NCBI GenBank assembly: GCA_030638185.1
Contig: DAOWFD010000345.1
Location: forward strand, 1-13,910
Length of the DNA: 13,910 nt
Source: Candidatus Aegiribacteria sp.
GTDB lineage: Bacteria; Fermentibacterota; Fermentibacteria; Fermentibacterales; JCC-6
Reading direction: 5' to 3'
Below are positions 1-7,403 of the stretch, one piece after another (positions within the stretch are counted from its first letter, which is position 1; the number at the start of each line of letters is the position of its first letter). The translations under genes and the position numbers were made by a program. Below the pieces are notes generated by a model. It was not told the origin of the DNA and did not search any database. It worked only from the letters and a program-made list of their open reading frames with translations.

Positions 1-33
1 ATATAGGTACATCCTGGTTTTGTGTTTCGGCAG

Positions 34-49
34 CAGGACGTTATTCCTG
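34..49 (+). other. Short inverted repeat before the hydrolase gene
   Basis: CAGGA (34-38) and TCCTG (45-49) form a 5-bp stem with a 6-nt loop, followed by TTTT. It could be a weak terminator of a gene lying before the window, but the stem is too short to be sure. Confidence 0.2.
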
Positions 50-64
50 TTTTGGAGTTAATCC

Positions 65-1888
65 ATGAAAGACGTAAAAAAAGAGCCTTTTGATCACGAT
101 AATGGAAACAAGCATGTATCAGTTATCTATTTTCATGGAATAGGCAATCAGCGCCGCTTCCGGGAAACAGGAAGACTGATAGATTCTCTTGAGACATACT
201 GCTTCACAACCAAATCGGAAAACGATGATCCAACGGATCAGTCGAAAATTCATAAGCTTGAAGTAAGCGGCATCAGATCCGAACGATCAAATGACTCTTC
301 GTCTGATGAAGATGTATCTTTTGTTGAAGTACAACCAAGGAACCAATCAGGCCTGAACGCAAGGGGAAAAACGTTCAGATTTTACGAAGTATACTGGGCA
401 CCGCTGGCTGCTAAGGAGGTTCCTCCCAGGGAGGTTGTATCCTGGTTATTCAATAGTGGATGGCAAACCGTGAAAGCATGGTTCACCAGCAGATGGAGAG
501 GTCGTCCCAGTATTCGAAGGATGACTTTGCATGAACTGAGACAAGACTCACCTGTTGATGGTATTGATAACGATGAATCAAGATTACTTGCGGAAGCCTA
601 TTCCGATTTTTCCACATTTGAAGCGCGGAATAAATATCCGAAGGGGAAATTCAAGTACTTTCTCAAATTCATGCTTGAGAGTGGATACTTAAAAAATAGC
701 GAATCGCTGATAAAATCAGCGAAAAAGTGGAAATGGAGATATCGAAGAGTCGAGTTCTGGAATTGCCTTTACCTGATTACGTTTTTCCTGTTTATTATTC
801 TGCTGGTTGCGGCAATCCTCTGGAGTGCAATCCTGCTAATCGATCCCCTGGGCAATAGTATCATAAAGTATGTTGAGAGAACCTGCGGATTCATTAAACT
901 CTCAGAAGACCTCCGCATATACAACTGGATAAACACTGTGATAATTGGCATGGGAGTTATCCTTTTTCTCTATATAAAATCATTCCTGCGTAAATATGTG
1001 GGAGATGTGCAATTCTGGGGTACTTACGAAGAGACAAACACTAAATACCAGATTCGAAAGCAAATCCTTCGACAAGGAGTCAGCGCACTAAAACATGCCC
1101 TCAAGGATTCGAATTGTAATCGCATCGTCATTATCGCTCACAGTCTTGGCTCTTCCATTGCTTTCAATTCCTTATTGGAAATAACAAAGGAACTCGCTAT
1201 TAAAGATAGTGCTGAGAACATCGATATGAGCTCAAGCTCTCTCAGCAAGTTTGATCAATTCATCACTCTAGGATGTCCAATAGATAAAATCAAGTACTTT
1301 TTCGGTTGCCAGATGGGAAAATATTCAAGGGTTGATAAACTGCAGGATGACATACGAGGAACAATAGCTGACCCGCCATTCTCCATTAACAATGAACAGA
1401 AGATGCGCTGGATTAACTACCATGATGTTGGAGATATCATCAGCGGTTCAATAGAATCCGTTCTGAATTTCAGTCATCTGGAAGCCAAAGTCGATAATAT
1501 CAGAGTAGCCTGTTCAACAGGATTTCCCAACCCGGGATCTTGCCATACTGAATACTTCTCTTACAGGAGAATAGTTCAAGATATTTATAGCATTATCTTT
1601 GATGGTAGATATTCTTCCCGCATAAAACAGATTGAAAAAATACCAAAGCTCGATTACACTGAAAAAGCATCGAATTATGCTAAGACTGATTTTCGATTAT
1701 TCCTTCTGCTGCCATGGGTATTATTCTCAATGATCATAGTGGATTCAATAAAAATTGAATTGGTTACGAAGCAAGCAATCAGATTGTTCATCGGCTACTC
1801 ATTCGTGGGAATTCTTCTCTGGCTTTTAGTCAGATACATCACGGGTAGACTGCAGGGTCATAGAGATCAATTAATGATTAAAAGATAG
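65..1888 (+). CDS. Membrane-embedded alpha/beta-hydrolase (serine hydrolase)
   Basis: Likely a membrane-bound serine hydrolase (lipase or esterase type) of unknown substrate. Seen: an N-terminal HGIGNQ motif (residues 24-29), as in alpha/beta-hydrolases where it lies by the oxyanion hole; a nucleophile elbow A-H-S-L-G with Ser360; and candidate acid and base Asp457 (in a W-x-N-Y-x-D-x-x-D stretch) and His494. A conserved-looking YWAPL segment lies at 110-114. Four hydrophobic helices are visible at about 233-259, 288-308, 544-561 and 572-592. The first pair sits between HGIG and the nucleophile, so the fold is interrupted by a hairpin in the membrane. There is no signal peptide. GGAG at 54-57 lies 7 nt before the ATG. 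The gene is clearly more AT-rich than the protease that follows 119 bp later. The fold is well supported; the substrate is unknown. Confidence 0.8.
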   Translation: MKDVKKEPFDHDNGNKHVSVIYFHGIGNQRRFRETGRLIDSLETYCFTTKSENDDPTDQSKIHKLEVSGIRSERSNDSSSDEDVSFVEVQPRNQSGLNARGKTFRFYEVYWAPLAAKEVPPREVVSWLFNSGWQTVKAWFTSRWRGRPSIRRMTLHELRQDSPVDGIDNDESRLLAEAYSDFSTFEARNKYPKGKFKYFLKFMLESGYLKNSESLIKSAKKWKWRYRRVEFWNCLYLITFFLFIILLVAAILWSAILLIDPLGNSIIKYVERTCGFIKLSEDLRIYNWINTVIIGMGVILFLYIKSFLRKYVGDVQFWGTYEETNTKYQIRKQILRQGVSALKHALKDSNCNRIVIIAHSLGSSIAFNSLLEITKELAIKDSAENIDMSSSSLSKFDQFITLGCPIDKIKYFFGCQMGKYSRVDKLQDDIRGTIADPPFSINNEQKMRWINYHDVGDIISGSIESVLNFSHLEAKVDNIRVACSTGFPNPGSCHTEYFSYRRIVQDIYSIIFDGRYSSRIKQIEKIPKLDYTEKASNYAKTDFRLFLLLPWVLFSMIIVDSIKIELVTKQAIRLFIGYSFVGILLWLLVRYITGRLQGHRDQLMIKR

Positions 1889-1960
1889 ATAGTGTACTTA
1901 TGAAAACAACCATATCAAGTATACAGATCTTCATTTATCGGAGATTTGTTTCTAAATATC

Positions 1961-1983
1961 AACATGCATTATAGCTGCATGTT
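1961..1983 (+). promoter_or_regulatory. Perfect 8-bp inverted repeat in the protease leader
   Basis: AACATGCA (1961-1968) and TGCATGTT (1976-1983) are perfectly complementary across a 7-nt loop. The element ends 8 nt before the protease ribosome binding site, so it could be an mRNA hairpin affecting translation or an operator. No T-run follows, which argues against a terminator. Confidence 0.4.
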
Positions 1984-1991
1984 ATTCAGGG

Positions 1992-1998
1992 AAAGGGG
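1992..1998 (+). promoter_or_regulatory. Ribosome binding site that decides the protease start
   Basis: AAAGGGG is 9 nt upstream of ATG 2008. A TTG in the same frame at 1999 directly touches this site and could not be used with it, so ATG 2008 is the better start. Confidence 0.6.
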
Positions 1999-2007
1999 TT
2001 GAGTATT

Positions 2008-5000
2008 ATGAGTCAGAAAGTAATAATCACACAGCGCGGCGTTCCCCGTACAAAAGCAGAAGCATCGGAAACAAGTGAGGCTCGCAATCTGGGGTGTTCA
2101 GTGGAATATCACCTGCCGCAGGGAACTCTGGTGAGTGGGGATGTACAGAAGATTACCGCCGCTCAAACACGCGGCTACAGGGTAAAACTGCTAAGGGACA
2201 CCAACATTCTCTCGATTGGCACCTTTCGAATCGATATAGAAAAAAAGGACTCGCTGAAGGTTCCAGCAAGACTTGAGGTTCCGAAAAGTCTTGAGAAAAC
2301 ATGGCCGCATCATCTGGTGCAGCTGATAGGTCCGCACATACCGGAGTGGATTCATACTATAGAAGATCGCGGCCTGGATGTTGTCGAACCCATTTCCAAC
2401 TACGGGCTCTTTGTTGTTGGCAATCCTGTGGACGTGAACCGTCTGCTGGATCTTCCTTTTGTCGCATGGGTCGGGCCATTCAAACCGGCATACCGTCTGC
2501 AGTCAAACCTGTCAGGCCGGCGAGGAAGAATCAGTTATGTGAGTATCGGTGTCTACACTGAAAGTGAAGTTGCCGCTGCAAGGACAGCGATTGAAAAGAA
2601 TCGGGGAAAGATTATAAGGGAGTTTCCGCCGGTGAAAGGCTATCATGGAGAATACACTACACTAATCACCGAGGTGAATGCGAGTTCTCTGCCCTCTCTG
2701 GCGCGTGTGCCAGGTGTTCGGTGGCTGGAATACGCCGCGCCCGAGCCGAGTTGCGAAGGTGAACGGGAAACCCAGATTGTCGCAGAGAACCTGAATGCCG
2801 CGGAAACGGCTCCCGTAACGGGTTACCAGGCGGGGCTTACGGGTCTGGGTCTGAGCGGAGCCGGTGTAACGGTAGCCATCTGTGATACAGGTATTGACGC
2901 CAATGCGAACAACAACGCCGACGGCCACCTTGATCTGCGCGGCAGGCAGGCCGCATTCGTGGATTACACCGGTGGTGGTGCTGCCACGGATACCAACGGG
3001 CACGGCACACTCGTAGCCGGTGCTGCAGTGGGCAATGCTGCCACAGGCGAGACCGAGGCTGCTGCACCAAACGATTTCCTCTGGGGGCAGGGCATGGCAC
3101 CCCAGGCAGACTATGTGACGATGAACGGCATAGCCACACATCAGGGAGCACCGTGGCCACTTGATCTTGGTAACTTCGTGAGAGATGCCAAGAACAATAA
3201 CGCGGACATCATGAACAACAGCTGGTGGGATACAAGCGGCGTAGGGATCGGTTATACCGCCAACTCGCGGCGCCTCGATCAGCTTGTAAGGGATGCCGAT
3301 GACGCAACTGCTATCCTGGAACCCCTTGCTATCGTGTTCGTATCCGGAAACTATGGAGGATACGCAACAACGATCACATCTCCGAGTGAAGCCAAGAACA
3401 TCATTGTGGTCGGCAGTTCCCTGACCTGGCGTCCGGGTGAGCGTTTTCCATCGGATGACATCGGAGGGATCAGTGCCTTTTCCGGTCGCGGACCTGCCGT
3501 GGACACCCGCATGCTGCCGAATGTAGTCGCACCCGGTCAGGACGTATCATCCGCATTCTCCGACACTTGCGATACAGGCCCCAGTCACCGTGTTCCCATT
3601 CCCGGAACAGGCAATCCCGACCCTGCTGACCCCGCGAACCTTATCAACCAGTATATCTATGGAAGCGGTACATCGTTGTCAGCTCCTCATGTCTCCGGCC
3701 TGTGCGCCCTGCTGACGGAGTGGTGGAGAAACCGAACGAATGGTAAGAACCCCAGTCCTGCATTGTTGAAAGCGCTTCTGATAAATGGCGCCGAGGATCT
3801 CAGCGGCGGCGAGAACTGGTGCCGTGTAAAAGACTGGGTGCTGCATGCGGGAAGCATATACCTCAGGATCGACCTCGGCTTTACTCCCGACATGGTGGTT
3901 CAATCAAACACCGAACTCACACAGGTTGCAACACTGCCGGCATTGAATGCCGCAGGCAGATGGTTCTACGATAACGCCACCGATATTCTTTACGTTCGTA
4001 AGACAGACAACGCCGCTCCCGGTAACGATATGAATATCCGGGACGCAGTACCTCTCCCGAATATTCCGAATGAACATCAGGGTTGGGGGCGAGTAAGCCT
4101 GGAGAATATCGTCCTGCAGCATCCGGATTCGGACCGTGGGCCCAGGATCTTTTCCGATCAGCGACACGCCTTCACCGCCGACGGTCAGGAGTATATGATT
4201 CGAATCGCGGCCAATGACGCAGGACGCCCAATACGTATCACACTCGCCTGGACCGACGCCCCCGCTGCAGCCGGTGACAATCCATCTCTGGAGAACGATC
4301 TCGACCTGGAAGTGATCGAACTGGCAACGGGCGATATCTACATGGGAAATATCAACTTCATAAATGGCTTCTCAACCTCTACAGCACCCGGTGATGCCTT
4401 CGACGATCGCAACAATATAGAATGTGTCTACATCGAGAACCCAAACGGGATCTACGAAGTGCGGGTCATTGCCGGTACTCTGAGGCGGAATGCCCGTCCT
4501 CCCTTCGATGTCGCTACTCTGTGGCAGGACTTCGCACTGGTTCTGGATAACGTCGAAGTGCCTTCCGCCGCACCGATCAGTGTTGTACCCGTTATAGACC
4601 GCTCCGACACCATGATTAACTATGATTACGTCGATATCACAAGAATCAGCAGCAAACAGTTCGTTGATCTTATGAGTATTGATGATCAGGTCGCCGTGGT
4701 CAGCTTCGGAAGCTTGGCAGGAGTCGAGTATCCCACCGGGGCGGCTCCGGCGCTGCAGACCATCACCGGCCAGCCGGTCCGTGACGCCGCTAACGATGAG
4801 ATAGACAACATTTCATTCGGGGGATGCACATACATGGGGCAGGGCATCGAGATGGCACGTGACCTGCTCAATCCTGCCGCCGGCTCGAAGGCAATGGTGT
4901 TGCTCTCGGACGGATTCGACAACAAAGGTTGCCAGGAGACAAACGCAGCAAGACCCTGGGCAATAGATGTCGCTGCGGCGCTGCCTGCCGATATGCCGGT

Positions 5001-6099
5001 TTATACGTGTGCGATGGGGCCGACTTCCGATCAGGAACTTCTGTCACAGATAGCTGAAGACTCGGATGGACGCTACTACTACATGCCCGCGATCGACGAT
5101 CTCTTCGAGATTTACAACTATATTCGCGGACAGGTCACCGGCGATTCAATCGTTGTGAACGATTCAGCCACAGCCTCCAGCAGCCGTATGTCCGCGTTTG
5201 TGGATTCCCTTGCGACCGAGGCGACATTCAGCATATCGTGGGCAGAAAAGAACATCAGGTTCGTTCCTGATTATCCCGGAAAGAAGAATGAGATAAGTGT
5301 GCGGCTGCGTGATCCTCACGGGCGGCTTCTTCACTCCGGGTGCAGCTACATACGCAGCACTGTGGGAGATGGCTATGTGATATTCAAGTTGCGGTATCCG
5401 ACTCCCGGACAATGGTATATTGAGGTTAAGACTTCCCGCCGTACTCATGTTCGCTACACTGTGGGCGGCTTTGTCCGGTCTCCATTGCGATTTGTGGTAC
5501 ACCTCTTTCCCAGACAGATCGTGGCTGGAATGCCTTTGAGTTTCGCGGCACAGGTTTTCGACGGCAAGTGGCCGATCAGTGGATTCAAGGCGACATCACA
5601 GGTTATCGCACCATCACTCGGCATCAAGGGACTCCTTAGAAGGTACAGAAGACAGCTGAGAGATATCCGTCCGGATCAGAGTACCATCAAGGATAACATG
5701 CCGCTGGACATCGTAAAACTCAGTATACTACGCAACCGTATGCTGCAGGAGAACAAGCCGGATATTTTCAGTTCGGTCTCTGCTGCAGTGCCACTCAGGA
5801 ATGTGACAGTACCCCGTCATCACATGACTGGACTGGTACATATGCTGCCGCCCAAAGTCTTTACTGCAGGACCGGGGGAAGAAACAACTCGATTGTCAGC
5901 TCTACCGGTGGATCCTGTTGCTCGAGTTACGATGGGAATCTCCGGTCGTTCAACCAGGGTTTCCGGAGCAATGACAGGTCGCTTCACCAACACAAGGCAA
6001 CAGGGGAGTTACAACGTTATTGTGACCGCAACAGGTATTTCACCTGTTTCGAATACGCGATTTGTTCGAAAGGAGATGGTCAGTGTGCTGATCAGGTAG
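2008..6099 (+). CDS. Subtilisin-like (S8) serine protease with KP-43-type beta-sandwich and VWA domain
   Basis: A large serine endopeptidase of family S8, 1363 residues from ATG 2008. Domain order: a propeptide-like region (about 60-255) with two halves resembling inhibitor I9-type prodomains; the catalytic domain with Asp293 (AICDTG), His332 (NGHGT), oxyanion Asn448 (VSGNYG) and Ser556 (GTSLSAPH); a 608-672 insert of beta character; a beta-sandwich (about 710-850) with ITLAWTDAP and ENDLDLEV, as in KP-43-like proteases; a VWA domain (about 858-1045) with MIDAS residues Asp864-x-Ser866-x-Thr868, Thr941 and Asp968; then further beta-rich sequence to the end. The triad and MIDAS look complete, with Thr in place of the second Ser. 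Oddly there is no signal peptide: the N-terminus is polar, and a stop at 1972-1974 closes the frame upstream. It is either cytoplasmic or exported by a non-Sec route. The VWA domain presumably binds a partner or substrate. Confidence 0.9.
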   Translation: MSQKVIITQRGVPRTKAEASETSEARNLGCSVEYHLPQGTLVSGDVQKITAAQTRGYRVKLLRDTNILSIGTFRIDIEKKDSLKVPARLEVPKSLEKTWPHHLVQLIGPHIPEWIHTIEDRGLDVVEPISNYGLFVVGNPVDVNRLLDLPFVAWVGPFKPAYRLQSNLSGRRGRISYVSIGVYTESEVAAARTAIEKNRGKIIREFPPVKGYHGEYTTLITEVNASSLPSLARVPGVRWLEYAAPEPSCEGERETQIVAENLNAAETAPVTGYQAGLTGLGLSGAGVTVAICDTGIDANANNNADGHLDLRGRQAAFVDYTGGGAATDTNGHGTLVAGAAVGNAATGETEAAAPNDFLWGQGMAPQADYVTMNGIATHQGAPWPLDLGNFVRDAKNNNADIMNNSWWDTSGVGIGYTANSRRLDQLVRDADDATAILEPLAIVFVSGNYGGYATTITSPSEAKNIIVVGSSLTWRPGERFPSDDIGGISAFSGRGPAVDTRMLPNVVAPGQDVSSAFSDTCDTGPSHRVPIPGTGNPDPADPANLINQYIYGSGTSLSAPHVSGLCALLTEWWRNRTNGKNPSPALLKALLINGAEDLSGGENWCRVKDWVLHAGSIYLRIDLGFTPDMVVQSNTELTQVATLPALNAAGRWFYDNATDILYVRKTDNAAPGNDMNIRDAVPLPNIPNEHQGWGRVSLENIVLQHPDSDRGPRIFSDQRHAFTADGQEYMIRIAANDAGRPIRITLAWTDAPAAAGDNPSLENDLDLEVIELATGDIYMGNINFINGFSTSTAPGDAFDDRNNIECVYIENPNGIYEVRVIAGTLRRNARPPFDVATLWQDFALVLDNVEVPSAAPISVVPVIDRSDTMINYDYVDITRISSKQFVDLMSIDDQVAVVSFGSLAGVEYPTGAAPALQTITGQPVRDAANDEIDNISFGGCTYMGQGIEMARDLLNPAAGSKAMVLLSDGFDNKGCQETNAARPWAIDVAAALPADMPVYTCAMGPTSDQELLSQIAEDSDGRYYYMPAIDDLFEIYNYIRGQVTGDSIVVNDSATASSSRMSAFVDSLATEATFSISWAEKNIRFVPDYPGKKNEISVRLRDPHGRLLHSGCSYIRSTVGDGYVIFKLRYPTPGQWYIEVKTSRRTHVRYTVGGFVRSPLRFVVHLFPRQIVAGMPLSFAAQVFDGKWPISGFKATSQVIAPSLGIKGLLRRYRRQLRDIRPDQSTIKDNMPLDIVKLSILRNRMLQENKPDIFSSVSAAVPLRNVTVPRHHMTGLVHMLPPKVFTAGPGEETTRLSALPVDPVARVTMGISGRSTRVSGAMTGRFTNTRQQGSYNVIVTATGISPVSNTRFVRKEMVSVLIR

Positions 6100-6100
6100 A

Positions 6101-6122
6101 AACTTCGGAATTGGGTGAAGTT
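6101..6122 (+). other. Inverted repeat just after the protease stop codon
   Basis: AACTTC (6101-6106) and GAAGTT (6117-6122) are complementary across a 10-nt loop, beginning 2 nt after the stop codon. There is no T-run, so at best this is a weak or Rho-assisted 3' end structure. Confidence 0.25.
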
Positions 6123-6126
6123 ATGA

Positions 6127-6175
6127 GGGGATGAAGTCTTCAGCGTAGACTTACTGAACGATCATTCTTCTCCCC
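6127..6175 (+). other. Bulged stem-loop between the protease and TPR genes
   Basis: GGGGA-t-GAAG (6127-6136) can pair with CTTC-TCCCC (6167-6175), giving nine base pairs with one bulged T and a 30-nt loop. It lies 29 nt before the TPR start codon. It could be a structured leader, a processing site or chance; no function can be assigned. Confidence 0.25.
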
Positions 6176-6204
6176 CTGACCGGATAAGGTACTTTTTCCA
6201 CTTT

Positions 6205-7368
6205 ATGGCTGCCTCGATTTATTACGATTCCGGACAATTCGAAAGAGCCATGGTTGAGATTAACTATGCAATTGAAAATGCAGTAACCATGCCTGCCGAA
6301 GTGCTTTCCGGATTGTATTCTTTCCGAGGTCTCCTGCAGGGAAAGGCGCTTTATAACTACGAAGCAGCTCTTGCTGATTACAACACCGCCCTTGAGCTGG
6401 ATAGCACTAACTACAAAGCCCTTTCAAACCGGGCTTATGTTCTGACTCTTATGGGGCGCTATGAAGAAGCATTCGCGGATTGTAATACCAAAGTCGAAAT
6501 CTTCCCTGATACTGCAGATGCCTACTACGATCGGGCTGCGTTTCTAATGGATGCAGGATACTTAGAGGAAGCACTCTCGGATTATCAAATCGCGATCAAA
6601 CTGGCTCCTGATAACCCACAATATCTCTATGATTCAGGATTATGCTACACGTACATGGGTAATCTCGATTACGCCATTCAAGTTTTCAGTAACCTGATCG
6701 ATGAGTATCCGCAATATCTGGATGCGTACGTTGACAGGGCTCTGATCTATATCATGCGGGATGAAATCGAGGCGGCTCACGAAGGTCTCCTTCAGGCGCT
6801 GGAGATAGACGATAGTTACTCGCGGATATATAACGGACTGATATTGACCACCGCACATATGGAGCAATGGGCAGATGCACTTGAGTACTCGAACAGGGGA
6901 ATGGAACTGAACCCAACAGACGAGAATTTCTACAAAGTTGCCGGTGCTGCTCATATGAGATTGGGTGATTTTGACAGTGCTCTATATGTGTTCGAGCGGA
7001 CATACGAAGTGATTATGACCTTTCACAACGGTATAGACCCACAGGGTTCACCCGTGCAGAACATAGTCGATCTGATTGATGAACTCAGGGAAATATCGGA
7101 AATGGATCGTAATTCCAGTGAGTACTTCTACGCCAGGGGTTACCAGTACTCCGAGCTCGATGAATTCGAGAAGGCAACAGAGGAGTTCAGCGAAGCGGTC
7201 AGGCTTGATCCTGATTTTGAGGACGCATATTACATGCGGGGGCTTTGCTGCATGAGAACGGGAGATACTGAACAGGCTATGGCTGACATGGAAACCGTTA
7301 TCGGTATGACGACCATTCCGTCCAGGAAGAGAATCGTGGAGCAGAATCTGCTGCAGCTCTCAGATTGA
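6205..7368 (+). CDS. TPR (tetratricopeptide) repeat protein
   Basis: A protein built almost wholly of tetratricopeptide repeats, which form a helical scaffold for protein-protein contacts. About nine or ten 34-residue units are visible: roughly 1-27 (partial), 34-67, 68-101, 102-135, 136-169, 170-203, 204-237, 238-271 and, after a linker, 304-338 and 339-372. Typical positions recur (A-Y-Y-D-R-A, G-x-L/Y-E-E-A, A-I-x-L-x-P-D). No enzyme domain, signal peptide or membrane helix is present. The first repeat starts right at the initiator Met, so the N-terminus looks abrupt. The frame is open back to 6127 but has no ATG, GTG or TTG there. There is no good Shine-Dalgarno sequence; the nearest purine stretch, AAGG at 6186-6189, is about 15 nt away. 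It follows the protease by 105 bp and may be co-transcribed. The partner is unknown. Confidence 0.8.
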   Translation: MAASIYYDSGQFERAMVEINYAIENAVTMPAEVLSGLYSFRGLLQGKALYNYEAALADYNTALELDSTNYKALSNRAYVLTLMGRYEEAFADCNTKVEIFPDTADAYYDRAAFLMDAGYLEEALSDYQIAIKLAPDNPQYLYDSGLCYTYMGNLDYAIQVFSNLIDEYPQYLDAYVDRALIYIMRDEIEAAHEGLLQALEIDDSYSRIYNGLILTTAHMEQWADALEYSNRGMELNPTDENFYKVAGAAHMRLGDFDSALYVFERTYEVIMTFHNGIDPQGSPVQNIVDLIDELREISEMDRNSSEYFYARGYQYSELDEFEKATEEFSEAVRLDPDFEDAYYMRGLCCMRTGDTEQAMADMETVIGMTTIPSRKRIVEQNLLQLSD

Positions 7369-7403
7369 TTTCTCCAACGGAACGGACACTCATGTACCAG
7401 GGC

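Noticed and set aside
1900..1974. 24-codon frame between the hydrolase and protease genes
   Set aside because: It has an ATG but no ribosome binding site, and it ends inside the hairpin loop; there is no sign of selection.
2662..3160. Two long minus-strand frames inside the protease gene
   Set aside because: They lie opposite the S8 catalytic domain with its Asp and His motifs; their peptides are Cys/His/Arg-rich with no family features. They are shadows of the GC-rich sense gene.
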